Positions 1-9,830 of a DNA stretch of 45,810 nt are shown here, in pieces; within the stretch, counting starts at the first letter, position 1; every line of letters begins with the position of its first letter. The notes under the pieces are model-generated. The model did not search any database. It was not told where the DNA came from and saw only the letters and a program-made list of their open reading frames with translations. The position numbers and the translations under genes were made by a program. This stretch comes from DASTPP01 sp035762175 (GTDB lineage: Bacteria > Myxococcota_A > Polyangia > Polyangiales > Polyangiaceae): assembly GCA_035762175.1 (NCBI GenBank), contig DASTPP010000340.1:1-45810 (forward strand). The letters run 5' to 3'.

Positions 1-201
1 GCGCCGGCGCCGTAGTAGTAAACGCCTCGACGGCGGGCGCCGCGCGCGCAACCCCTTGCCTCCCCGCGCGCCCCGCGCGAGAGCGTCGCGCGCCGCCCGA
101 CGGGCGCGACGCCCGAGGCCCGGGCGCGCCGCCGTCTCGCGCGGGGCGCACGCTTCGTGCCCCCGACCCCCCCCGCAGCACGATCGCGACAGGAGACCAC
201 C

Positions 202-2199
<1,998 letters not shown>

Positions 2200-2219
2200 C
2201 GCCCGGGCGGCCCCGGGCG
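2200..2219. terminator. GC-rich hairpin between convergent ggt and egtD
   Basis: A perfect 8-bp inverted repeat (CGCCCGGG / CCCGGGCG with a 4-base loop) directly after the ggt stop, in the 40-bp gap between two convergent genes. It could stop transcription from both sides. There is no T-run, so intrinsic termination is not assured. Confidence 0.35.
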
Positions 2220-2239
2220 GGCGCGCCGCCGGGGCCGGG

Positions 2240-3223
2240 TCAGCCGCCGCGCGCGCCCGGGCCGGCCTCGGGCTCGAGGTAGAGCACGGCGAAGTAGCGC
2301 CGGTCGTCGACCCAGGCCTCGCGCAGCGCGAGCCCGGCCGCGCCGGCGAGCTCGCGGAAGCCGGCCACGGTGTACTTGTGCGAATACTCGGTGACGACGG
2401 GCTCGCCCTCGTCGAAGGCGAAGGCCTGCCCGGCGAGCTCGACGCGCCGCTTGGCGTTGCTCACGAGGTGCATCTCGATGCGGCCCTCGGGCGGGTTGTA
2501 GAACGCGTAGTGCGAAAACCCCTCGACGGGGAAGTTCGCCCCGTACTCGCGGTTCAGGCGCGCGAGCGCGTTGCGGTTGAAGGCGGCGGTCACGCCCCGC
2601 CGGTCGTTGTAGGCGGCGTGCAAGACGGCGGGGTCTTTCTTCAGGTCGATGCCGACGAGCAGCGCCCCGCCCGGGCCGGCGAGGCCCGCCATGCGCCCGA
2701 GCAGCGCGCGCGCCTCGCCCGGGGTGAAGTTGCCCACCGTCGAGCCGGGGAAGAACACCGCGCTCCGGCGGGCGCCCGGGCCGGCGGGGCCGAGCGCGAG
2801 GGGGCCGGTGAAGTCGGCGCACGCGGGCTCGATGGCGAGCCGCGGGTAGCGCCGGGCGAGCTCGGCGGCCGCGCCGGCGAGCGCCGAGGGCGAGATGTCG
2901 ACGGGCACGTACGCGCTCGGCTCGGGCAGCGCGTCGAGCAGCACGCGCGTCTTCAGGCTCGCCCCGCTGCCGAACTCGACGAGGCGGCAGCGCGGCCCGA
3001 GCCGCGCGGCGATGGCGCCCGCGTGCGCCCGCAAGATGCCGAGCTCGGTGCGCGTCGGGTAGTACTCGTCGAGGCCGCAGATCGCCTCGAAGAGCCGCGA
3101 CCCCTCTTCGTCGTAAAAGAGCTTGGGCGGCAGGTGCTTTCGCGGCGCCGAGAGCCCGGCGAGCACCTCGGCGAGCAGACCCTCGCCCCCGCCGCCCGGG
3201 GGGCCCTCGCTTCGTTCGTTCAT
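2240..3223 (-). CDS. egtD: L-histidine N-alpha-methyltransferase (ergothioneine step 1)
   Basis: Trimethylates the alpha-amino group of histidine with SAM to make hercynine, the first step of ergothioneine synthesis. The 327-residue protein has the full EgtD pattern: KLFYDEEGSRLFEAI near residue 35, EYYPTRTE near 53, the SAM-binding LVEFGSGAS near 82, PVDIS near 107, FFPGSTVGNF near 152, and the C-terminal FNRNALARLNRE and EMHLVS segments. It lies 7 bases downstream of egtB on the same strand, so the two form an operon in the order egtB-egtD. EgtA, EgtC and EgtE homologues are not in the window; gamma-glutamylcysteine handling, if used, would come from elsewhere. Confidence 0.95.
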   Translation of the reverse strand: MNERSEGPPGGGGEGLLAEVLAGLSAPRKHLPPKLFYDEEGSRLFEAICGLDEYYPTRTELGILRAHAGAIAARLGPRCRLVEFGSGASLKTRVLLDALPEPSAYVPVDISPSALAGAAAELARRYPRLAIEPACADFTGPLALGPAGPGARRSAVFFPGSTVGNFTPGEARALLGRMAGLAGPGGALLVGIDLKKDPAVLHAAYNDRRGVTAAFNRNALARLNREYGANFPVEGFSHYAFYNPPEGRIEMHLVSNAKRRVELAGQAFAFDEGEPVVTEYSHKYTVAGFRELAGAAGLALREAWVDDRRYFAVLYLEPEAGPGARGG

Positions 3224-3230
3224 GCGGCCG

Positions 3231-4565
3231 CTAGCGAGCCAGGCGCAGGCCAGACATCTGCCAGCGGGCCTCGGGGGGGAAGAAATTGCGGTAGGACGCG
3301 CGCACGTGCCCCCGCGGCGTCAGACACGACCCGCCGCGCAGCACCATCTGGTTGCACATGAACTTGCCGTTGTACTCGCCGAGGGCGCCCTCGAGCGGCC
3401 GGAAGCCCGGGTACGGGGCGTAGGGGCTCGCCGTCCACTCCCAGACGTCGCCGAAGAGCTGCAGGGGGCCCGGCGAGCTCATTCGCTTGGCCGGCTCGGG
3501 GTGCAGGTGCCCGGCGTCGACGTAGTTGCCCTCGTGCGCGGGGGCGCGCTCGGCGAAGGCCTCCCACTCGCACTCGGTGGGTAGGCGCGCGCCGTACCAG
3601 CGGGCGAAGGCATCGGCCTCGTAGTAGCTGATGTGACAGACGGGCTCGGCGTGGCAGAGGGGGCGCAGGCCACCGAGGGTCATCTGGCGAACGAGGTCGC
3701 CCTCGCGCTCCCAGTAGAGGGGGGCCTGCCAGTCGAAGCGCTTGCGCGCGGCCCAGCCGTCGGAGAGCCAGAGCTCGGGCCGATCGTAGCCGCCGTCACG
3801 GATGAACTCGAGGTACTCGCCCGCCGTGACGGGGCGCGAGGCGAGCTCGAACGACTCGAGAAAGACGCGGTGGCGGGGCCGCTCGTTGTCGAACGAAAAC
3901 CCGCCCTCGCCCGCGCCCACCGCGGCGAGCCCCTCGGCGCGCTCGTGCCAGACGAGCGGGGGGGCCTTGGCGCCCTCGGGCGGCCCGGCGTCGGCGCGGT
4001 AGGCGGGGCGCAGGGGGTTCGAGGCAAGGACGTGCTTGAGGTCGGTGAGCATCAGCTCTTGGTGCTGCTGCTCGTGGTGCAGCCCCAGCACGATGACGTC
4101 GACCAGCGGGGCCAAGCGCCCGGGCGGCGCCGAGCCCGAGAGCAGCGCGGCCATGGCGCGGTTGACGTGGTAGCGGTACTCGATGACCTCTTCGACCGTC
4201 GGGCGCGAGAGCACGCCGCGCCGGTCGCGCGCGTGCCGGTCGCCGGCGGCCTCGTAGTACGAGTTGAAGAGGTAATTGTAGGCCGGGTGGAAGGGCTCGT
4301 AGCCCTCGAGCGCCCGGGCCAGCACGAAGGTCTCGAAGAACCAGGTGGTGTGGGCGAGGTGCCACTTGGTGGGGCTGACCTCGGGCATGGTCTGCACCAC
4401 GTAGTCTTCGAGGGCGAGCGGCTCACAGAGCGTCTCGCTGAACGAGCGCACCTCGACGTAGCGGCGGAGCAGCGAGGGCGTCTCGACCGGGGTCTTGATG
4501 GCCCCCTGGCGGGGCACGACCGAGCTCGCGGGCGGGGCGTCGTGGCGCTGAGGGGGCGGGGGCAT
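3231..4565 (-). CDS. egtB: EgtB, hercynine sulfoxide synthase (iron enzyme)
   Basis: Non-haem iron oxygenase that joins a thiol donor (cysteine or gamma-glutamylcysteine) to hercynine. The N-terminal DinB-like half shows the metal motifs HLAHTTWFFETF (His69/His72) and HHEQQHQEL (His164 and His168, HxxxH). The C-terminal half, from about residue 215, is the FGE-sulfatase fold with GDVWEWTASPYAPYPGFRP and the closing RASYRNFFPPEARW. At 444 residues it has family-typical length. The start at 4565 has GAAAGG about 5 bases upstream. It is the first gene of the egtBD operon. Which sulfur donor is used cannot be read reliably from the sequence by eye. Confidence 0.94.
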   Translation of the reverse strand: MPPPPQRHDAPPASSVVPRQGAIKTPVETPSLLRRYVEVRSFSETLCEPLALEDYVVQTMPEVSPTKWHLAHTTWFFETFVLARALEGYEPFHPAYNYLFNSYYEAAGDRHARDRRGVLSRPTVEEVIEYRYHVNRAMAALLSGSAPPGRLAPLVDVIVLGLHHEQQHQELMLTDLKHVLASNPLRPAYRADAGPPEGAKAPPLVWHERAEGLAAVGAGEGGFSFDNERPRHRVFLESFELASRPVTAGEYLEFIRDGGYDRPELWLSDGWAARKRFDWQAPLYWEREGDLVRQMTLGGLRPLCHAEPVCHISYYEADAFARWYGARLPTECEWEAFAERAPAHEGNYVDAGHLHPEPAKRMSSPGPLQLFGDVWEWTASPYAPYPGFRPLEGALGEYNGKFMCNQMVLRGGSCLTPRGHVRASYRNFFPPEARWQMSGLRLAR

Positions 4566-4670
4566 GGGGACCTTTCGCGACCGTCAGGGGGGGCGAAGGC
4601 CTTGGGTCGCCCCGTTCACCCGAACGAATGCAGCCCCCGGGCCACTGCCCCCTGGGGCCCCCCCCATGCA

Positions 4671-6224
4671 TCAGGGGTTAGCCCCCTTCGACCCTTCGCG
4701 CCAGAAAACCGTGCGGCTTTTTGGACGAGGCGATAACGCGTCGCGTCGCCAGCGCAGCACCGGCTTGCGGGCCGCGCGCGCCTCGTCGAGGCGGCCGAGG
4801 CGGGTCGAGTGGGGCGCCGAGGTCACCTTCTCGGGCGCCTCTTGCGCCTCGGCCACGATGGCCGCGACGGCGTCGGCGAAGGCGTCGAGCGTCTCTTTCG
4901 ACTCGGTCTCGGTCGGCTCGACCATCAGCGCGCCCTTGACGTTGAGCGGGAAGTACACCGTCGGCGGGTGGAAGCCGTAGTCGATGAGCCGCTTGGCGAG
5001 GTCGAGCGTCTTGACGCCGGTCTTCGCCTCGAGCTCGCGGTCGCTGAAGACCGCCTCGTGCATGCAGGGGCGCGGGTAGGCGATGGGCAGGACGGCCTCG
5101 AGCCTCGCGGCCAGGTAGTTGGCGTTGAGCACGGCCATGGCGCTCACGTCGCGCAGGCCGCGGGGGCCGAGCTCGCGGATGTACGTGTACGCGCGCACCA
5201 TCATGCCGAAGTTGCCGAGGAAGCTGCGCACGCGCCCGACGCTCTGGGGCCGGTCGTGGTCGAGCCGGAAGCCGCCGCCCTCGCGCACGACCTTGGGCCC
5301 GGGCTGGAAGGGCGCGAGCTTCTCGGCGAAGGCGACCGGGCCGCTGCCGGGGCCGCCGCCGCCGTGGGGCGTGGTGAAGGTCTTGTGCAGGTTGAACTGC
5401 AAGATGTCGACGCCGATGTCGCCCGGGCGCGCCCGGCCGAGGATGGCGTTCATGTTGGCCCCGTCGCCGTAGACGAGCCCGCCCCGCTCGTGCACGAGGC
5501 GCACGATGCCGGGCATGTTGGCCTCGTAGAGCCCGAGCGTGTTGGGGTTGGTCATCATGACGCCGCAGAGGTCGTCGCCGGCCTGCTCGACCGCGCGCGC
5601 GACGTCGGCCAGCTCGACCACGCCCCGCGGCCCGCTCACCACGGGCACGGCGACGAGGCCGTTGGCCGTGCAGCTCGCGGGGTTGGTGCCGTGCGCCGTG
5701 TCGGGGATGATGACCTTGCGCGGCGACCGGCCGCGCGAGGCGTGGTAGGCGCGCATCATCATGAGCCCCGTCAGCTCGCCCTGGGCGCCGGCGGCGGGCT
5801 GCAGCGACACGTCGCTCATGCCGACGATCTCGGCCAAGATGCGCTCGAGCCGGTGAATGAGCTCGAGCGCCCCCTGCGCCTCGGCCGCCGGCGTCAGCGG
5901 GTGCAGGCCCGCGAAGCCGGGCAGCCGGGCCGCCCACTCGTTGACCTTGGGGTTGAACTTCATCGTGCACGAGCCGAGCGGGTAGAAGTTCGAGTCGATG
6001 CAGAAGTTCCACTGGGAGGTGCGCACGTAGTGGCGCACCACCTCGGGCTCGCTCACCTCGGGCAGCCCCGCCTCGTCGCGCCGCGCGGCGCCGCCGTAGT
6101 AGGCGGCCGGGTCGACGGCGGGCACGTCGAGCTCGGGCAGCGAGACGGCCGTGCGGCCGGACGCGCCGCGCTCGAAGATGGTGGGCTCGACGAACTGCAA
6201 CCCCTGGGACGCTTGCGAGGGCAT
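4671..6224 (-). CDS. gcvPB: glycine dehydrogenase (decarboxylating) subunit 2
   Basis: PLP-containing subunit of the P-protein of the glycine cleavage system, which decarboxylates glycine and passes the aminomethyl group to lipoyl-GcvH. The 517 residues include YPLGSCTMKFNPK near residue 82, the AHGTNPAS motif near 177, and FNLHKTFTTPHGGGGPGSG, whose Lys281 is the expected PLP Schiff-base lysine. This is the split (two-subunit) P-protein; gcvPA, gcvT and gcvH are not nearby, so they must be encoded elsewhere. The C-terminus is extended by a basic tail (RRDALSPRPKSRTVFWREGS). A 105-bp gap separates its stop from the egtB start, so it could be transcribed with the egt genes, although no functional link is known. 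Confidence 0.94.
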   Translation of the reverse strand: MPSQASQGLQFVEPTIFERGASGRTAVSLPELDVPAVDPAAYYGGAARRDEAGLPEVSEPEVVRHYVRTSQWNFCIDSNFYPLGSCTMKFNPKVNEWAARLPGFAGLHPLTPAAEAQGALELIHRLERILAEIVGMSDVSLQPAAGAQGELTGLMMMRAYHASRGRSPRKVIIPDTAHGTNPASCTANGLVAVPVVSGPRGVVELADVARAVEQAGDDLCGVMMTNPNTLGLYEANMPGIVRLVHERGGLVYGDGANMNAILGRARPGDIGVDILQFNLHKTFTTPHGGGGPGSGPVAFAEKLAPFQPGPKVVREGGGFRLDHDRPQSVGRVRSFLGNFGMMVRAYTYIRELGPRGLRDVSAMAVLNANYLAARLEAVLPIAYPRPCMHEAVFSDRELEAKTGVKTLDLAKRLIDYGFHPPTVYFPLNVKGALMVEPTETESKETLDAFADAVAAIVAEAQEAPEKVTSAPHSTRLGRLDEARAARKPVLRWRRDALSPRPKSRTVFWREGSKGANP

Positions 6225-6320
6225 GGTCGGTGGCGCGAACCCTAGAGCCAGGGCCGCCCGATGTCGAGGGTCGGCCCCCGGCCGGGGGCCCGGGGCGCGC
6301 CCCCCCGCCGCGGCCCGAGC

Positions 6321-6848
6321 TCAGGCGCCGCCGGGCTGCCGGGGCTTGTCCCAGTTCTCGATCGTCGGGTCGGCGTCGTTGCCGATGGAGTCGGGGCGGG
6401 GCTCGACGTCCTTTTCTTTGACGCAGTCCCACTCGCCGCCGCCGACCTCGCTGTCGCTGAGGCCCCACTCGCCCCGCAGCCGGGGCATGTCGGGCGGCTC
6501 GACCGGCACGTACTTGAAATACCCCCGGCCCTTGCGCACCGAGCCCGGGTCGATGCCGCCCACCTTGCGCTCTTCCCAGGTGAAGCGAATGACGTCGCCG
6601 TTGATCGTGCCCGTCAGCTGGCCCCAGAGGCCCCGCTGCGGGCTGCGCCAGCGGCCGACGACGTCGTTGCCCGAGGGCACGAGGTGCAGCTCGCCCCAGG
6701 ACGGGTTGTACCAGACGCCGCGGAAGGTCGCGTCCGGCGGCAGGGGCCCCGCCTTCACGTCCGCGAGCCTGCTCGAGCCGCCCGCGCCGCAGCCCGCCGC
6801 GAACGCCGCGCAAAACGCCATGGCCATCGCCACGCTTCGCCGCTTCAT
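6321..6848 (-). CDS. putative lipoprotein of unknown function
   Basis: A 175-residue protein starting MKRRSVAMAMAFCAAFAAGC, a good lipoprotein signal peptide with Cys20 as the lipid anchor. The mature part is acidic, rich in Trp/Gly and likely all beta: FRGVWYNPSWGELHLV, VVGRWRS, LWGQLTGTINGDVIRFTWEE and RLRGEWGLSD. The repeated G-x-W strands resemble small beta-barrel lipoproteins that report on or bind lipids or sugars, but I do not recognise the family. The open frame extends upstream to 6989 but that part is Arg-rich low-complexity sequence; the ATG at 6848 is preferred because it gives the signal peptide. It lies 11 bases downstream of another small lipoprotein gene. Confidence 0.75.
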   Translation of the reverse strand: MKRRSVAMAMAFCAAFAAGCGAGGSSRLADVKAGPLPPDATFRGVWYNPSWGELHLVPSGNDVVGRWRSPQRGLWGQLTGTINGDVIRFTWEERKVGGIDPGSVRKGRGYFKYVPVEPPDMPRLRGEWGLSDSEVGGGEWDCVKEKDVEPRPDSIGNDADPTIENWDKPRQPGGA

Positions 6849-6859
6849 GGGCGCGGACT

Positions 6860-7099
6860 CTACCAGAGCGGCGCCGGGCGGGGGCAAGTAGTGCGCTCTA
6901 ACGACGAGCCGCCCGCGCCCGCGCCGCCCGCGCCCGCACCGCCCGCGCCGCCCGGCGCCGCGCCGCCGGCGCCCGCGTCGCAGCCGCACTCTTCTTCGGG
7001 CGGGGGCGCGTCGTCGTCGTCATCGCCGCACGCGACGGAGCCCGCGAGCAGCGAGCAGGTACCGAAGAAGAGAGCGGCGGCGACGAACTGGGCGCGCAT
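6860..7099 (-). CDS. small Asp/Gly/Ala-rich lipoprotein
   Basis: A 79-residue open frame starting MRAQFVAAALFFGTCSLLAG and continuing SVACGDDDDD: a lipoprotein signal peptide with Cys24, an acidic run, a Cys pair (ECGCD) and a Gly/Ala tail (GGAGGAGAGGAGAGGSS). Such short secreted proteins with a signal peptide and low-complexity tail are common in myxobacteria and usually have no assigned role. The frame stays open upstream for a long way, so the start was set by the signal peptide; I see no clear ribosome site. Probably co-transcribed with the next lipoprotein gene. Confidence 0.5.
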   Translation of the reverse strand: MRAQFVAAALFFGTCSLLAGSVACGDDDDDAPPPEEECGCDAGAGGAAPGGAGGAGAGGAGAGGSSLERTTCPRPAPLW

Positions 7100-7225
7100 G
7101 GGCGGGTTGCAGGGAAAGGGTAGCAGAGAATGCGCTTGCCCTGTGGCACCTTCGAGCGCGCGGACGAGTTCGAGCGCGCGGACGAGAAGGCCGAGCGCGG
7201 TGACCCAGGAGACGGCTGGGACCGA

Positions 7226-7339
7226 GAGGCGCGCGCGGCGGGCATCGTGCACTGCGACCTGGAGTCCGAAACCATCCTCCTCGTCGACGACGAAGATGGC
7301 TTCTTCGCGAAGGGGTTCGGCTTCGGCATCGCTGACGTG
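7226..7339 (+). pseudogene. relic of a Ser/Thr protein kinase catalytic loop
   Basis: The reading EARAAGIVHCDLESET followed by ILLVDDEDGFFAKGFGFGIA is a recognisable but decayed copy of the kinase segment AAGIVHRDLKPENILLV...DFGIAK. The catalytic-loop Arg and Lys and the Asn of HRDLKPEN are replaced, and the DFG Asp is Gly. No Gly-rich loop, VAIK lysine or APE motif is found around it, only about 38 residues match, and the frame runs into repeats on its 3' side. It is a non-functional fragment rather than a working pseudokinase. Confidence 0.6.
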
Positions 7340-7523
7340 AAGGCCGAGGCGGCGAGGCACGGCGGCCGAAGGGCGACGTTGAAGCCGAGGCGTCGAGGCA
7401 AGGCGCGCCGAAGGGCGAGGCGAAGGCCGAGGCGCCGAGGCACGGCGCGCCGAAGGCCGAGGGCGCGACACGTTGAAGCCGAGGCGCCGAGGCACGGCGC
7501 GCCGAAGGTCGAGGGCGCGACAC
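7339..7523 (+). repeat. four imperfect tandem repeats of 41-53 bp
   Basis: Four copies of a unit that begins GAAGSCCGAGGC and continues CGAGGCACGGCGCGCCGAAG start near 7339, 7381, 7422 and 7475. Copies 3 and 4 are the longest match and also share GAGGGCGCGACAC. The unit length changes by amounts that break any single reading frame, so this is not a protein repeat. It follows directly on the kinase relic, in an 786-bp stretch (7100-7885) that otherwise holds no convincing gene. Confidence 0.6.
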
Positions 7524-7761
7524 GAAGCGCGGCGGCCGAGGGGCGGGCCCACCGCGAGGGGCTGCGACTGGCGGCGCAGCCGGCCCGGCCACCGGCGCGC
7601 GAGGGTCGGCCGCCGGCGCGCAAGGGCGCGAAGACCGACGGGGGGCTCGGTTAAGCCCCGCCGGGCGAAGGCGGGCCGAGGTCGGCGCCGGCTTCGGGGC
7701 GCCCCCGCCGGGCGCGCGGTGCGCGTTTGCCGACGGCCGTGACCCGGCGCCGTTGGGGCGC

Positions 7762-7776
7762 GCCGACGTTGTCGGC
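7762..7776. promoter_or_regulatory. dyad GCCGAC-N3-GTCGGC upstream of the enhancer-binding protein gene
   Basis: A perfect 6-bp inverted repeat with a 3-base spacer, 110 bp before the regulator start. The same arms and spacing occur at 9622-9636 in front of the SulP gene, and a half site (TTTGCCGAC) lies at 7726. It is a candidate site for self-regulation by the adjacent regulator. Confidence 0.4.
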
Positions 7777-7885
7777 CGAACCCAACGACATCTGGTGGAG
7801 AAACCGTACAGCGATCGTCGCGTCGGGCGGCGAAGTCGTGATTGACGCGCGACGGGGCGGTGGCACTCTTGTCTGTGGTATTGAC

Positions 7886-9424
7886 ATGCCCATCGTAGTC
7901 TCGGCCGAAAGGGCCGAACGTGCCGCCGGCGAGCGCGACGGGCGCGACGAGCCCCGCCGCCCGACGACGCGGCCTGCGCCGCACGTGCTCGTCGTCGACG
8001 ACGACGAAGAGCTCTGCGAGCTCTTGACGCTGCGGCTCGAGGGCCGAGGCTACCGGGTCTCGACCGAGACGCGCGCCCGCGCGGCGCTGGCGAGGCTGGG
8101 GCGCGAGCACGTCGACGCGGCGCTGCTCGACCTGCGGCTCTTCGACGCCGACGGGCTCGAGGTGCTGAGCGAGGTGCGCGACCGCTCGCCCGACGTGCCC
8201 GTCATCGTGCTGACCGCCCACGGCTCGATCGACACGGCGGTCGAGGCGATGCGCCGGGGCGCCTACGGGTTTCTGACCAAGCCCTTCGTCGACCACGAGC
8301 TCTTGCAGAAGCTCGCGCACGCGGTCGAGAGCTTCGCGCTGCGGCGCGAGGTGGCGGGGCTGCGGCGGGCGGTCGGCGGGCGCAGCGAAGACCGCCGGCT
8401 GCTCGGGGTCGGGCCCGCGATCGCGAAGGTGCGCGAGGCCGTGGCGCGGCTCGCCCCGACCGACGCGACGGTGCTCATTCTCGGCGAGAGCGGCACGGGC
8501 AAAGAGCTGGTGGCGCGCGCCCTGCACGCCCTGTCGAACCGGGCGGCGGGGCCGTTCGTCGCCGTCAACTGCGCGGCGCTCGCGCCCGACCTGCTCGAGA
8601 GCACGCTCTTCGGCCACACCCGCGGCTCGTTCACGGGGGCGGTCTCCGACCGCGAGGGGCTCTTCGGCGCCGCGCGCCGGGGCACGCTGTTCCTCGACGA
8701 GATCGGCGAGGCCTCGATCGCGGTGCAGGCGAAGCTGCTCCGGGTGCTGCAAGAGCGGCGCTACGCGCGCGTCGGCTCGACCGCCGAAGAAGACGCCGAC
8801 GTGCGCATCCTCGCCGCGACCAACCGCGACCTGCGCGTCGAGGTGGCCGAGCGGCGCTTCCGCGAAGACCTCTTCTACCGCCTGCACGTCGTGCCCCTGC
8901 AGCTGCCGCCGCTGCGCGAGCACCCCGAAGACATCCCCTTGCTGGCCGAGCTGTTCCTCGAGCGCGCCGCGGCCCGGCACGGGCTGCCCGTGCCCGCGCT
9001 CAGCCCGCGCGCGCTCGCGACGCTGCTCGCGCACACCTGGCCGGGCAACGTGCGCGAGCTCGAGAACGTGCTCGAGGCGGCGCTCTTGATGTCGGGCGGG
9101 GCGCCGATCGCCGAGGGGCACCTGCGCGAGCTGCAGACCCCGGCGCCCGAGGGGGCCGCCGCCCGCTCGCCGGCCCCGCCGCCCCCGCCCGCCGCGCTGG
9201 GCCCGCCGGTCGACGAGTTCGTCGCCGCGCTCTTGAACGCGGGCGAGGTGCCCTCGCTGCGCGACGTGCGCGACGCGGTCGAGCGCGCCTACCTCGCGGC
9301 GCTGCTCAAGCGCGTCGCGGGCAGCGTCACCGTCGCCGCCCGCCTGGCGGGCCGCAACCGCAGCGACTTCTACGACCTCCTGCGCCGCCACGGGCTCTCG
9401 GCCGCGTCCTTCAAGCGGGCCTGA
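7886..9424 (+). CDS. sigma-54-dependent response regulator (NtrC/AtoC type)
   Basis: An enhancer-binding protein of 512 residues. A receiver domain (about 32-145) has the acidic pair in VVDDDEEL, the phospho-acceptor Asp82 in LLDLRLFDADG and the LTKPF lysine. The AAA+ domain (about 160-400) has Walker A GESGTGKE (Lys206), the sigma-54 contact loop GSFTGA (247-252; the common form is GAFTGA), Walker B TLFLDEIGE and FREDLFYRLHV. A Fis-type HTH closes the protein (VTVAARLAGRNRSDFYDLLR). No histidine kinase gene is nearby. The frame is open from 7727; I prefer the ATG at 7886 because the upstream part resembles no receiver extension, but no clear ribosome site is visible. The next gene has a perfect -24/-12 promoter with upstream dyads, so SulP is the likely target. 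Confidence 0.9.
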   Translation: MPIVVSAERAERAAGERDGRDEPRRPTTRPAPHVLVVDDDEELCELLTLRLEGRGYRVSTETRARAALARLGREHVDAALLDLRLFDADGLEVLSEVRDRSPDVPVIVLTAHGSIDTAVEAMRRGAYGFLTKPFVDHELLQKLAHAVESFALRREVAGLRRAVGGRSEDRRLLGVGPAIAKVREAVARLAPTDATVLILGESGTGKELVARALHALSNRAAGPFVAVNCAALAPDLLESTLFGHTRGSFTGAVSDREGLFGAARRGTLFLDEIGEASIAVQAKLLRVLQERRYARVGSTAEEDADVRILAATNRDLRVEVAERRFREDLFYRLHVVPLQLPPLREHPEDIPLLAELFLERAAARHGLPVPALSPRALATLLAHTWPGNVRELENVLEAALLMSGGAPIAEGHLRELQTPAPEGAAARSPAPPPPPAALGPPVDEFVAALLNAGEVPSLRDVRDAVERAYLAALLKRVAGSVTVAARLAGRNRSDFYDLLRRHGLSAASFKRA

Positions 9425-9524
9425 CGCGCCGGGCGGGCCCGCCGCCCCGCCGGCGGGGGCCACCGGCGCGCCGCCGGGGCCGACGCGCCGGCCGGGGCCG
9501 ACCCCGCGCCGCCGGGCCTCCTCG

Positions 9525-9650
9525 TTGTCGGCAAGGGCCGGCCCCGGGCTTCCTTGCGGTCGGCAAAGGGCGACCTCGGCGCCGCCTCGCCGTTGGCAAA
9601 GGCCGACAGCGTCGGGCCATTGCCGACAGCGTCGGCTCATTGCCGACAGC
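9525..9650 (+). promoter_or_regulatory. array of GCCGAC/GTCGGC dyads, probable enhancer sites
   Basis: Within the 406-bp gap before the SulP gene, three tandem 20-bp units carry CCGAC-AGC-GTCGG (9603-9615), GCCGAC-AGC-GTCGGC (9622-9636) and a final half site (9642-9650). Further copies in the opposite orientation occur at 9525-9534 (TTGTCGGCAA), 9559-9566 (GTCGGCAA) and 9592-9599 (GTTGGCAA). They lie about 160-290 bp upstream of the -24/-12 promoter, the usual range for enhancer-binding protein sites. 9651-9802 shows nothing else recognisable. Confidence 0.6.
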
Positions 9651-9802
9651 GAGCGCGCGCCGACCCGTCGTTGGCCGGGGCCAACGCCGTCATGCCGGCC
9701 CCGACGCCGCGCCGGCGCCGGCCGACAGGCCGCCGGCCGGCGCCGACGCCGCGCCCCGGCCGCCCGCGCGCGAAGGCGCAGGTTTGTGCGCGGGCGGGCC
9801 GG

Positions 9803-9818
9803 TGGCACCGCCGTTGCT
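9803..9818 (+). promoter_or_regulatory. sigma-54 promoter (-24/-12)
   Basis: TGGCACCGCCGTTGCT matches the consensus TGGCAC-N5-TTGCW at every fixed position, with the required 10 bases between GG (9804-9805) and GC (9816-9817). The predicted first transcribed base is about 9829, only two bases before the GTG at 9831. Confidence 0.85.
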
Positions 9819-9830
9819 TTACGCCGACGC

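Noticed and set aside
157..201. Upstream in-frame ATG of ggt
   Set aside because: No ribosome site; ATG 202 has AGGAG at the right distance.
7861..7876. Second sigma-54 promoter (TGGCACTCTTGTCTGT) before the regulator gene
   Set aside because: The -24 half fits but the essential GC of the -12 element is absent, and the predicted start would fall inside the ATG.
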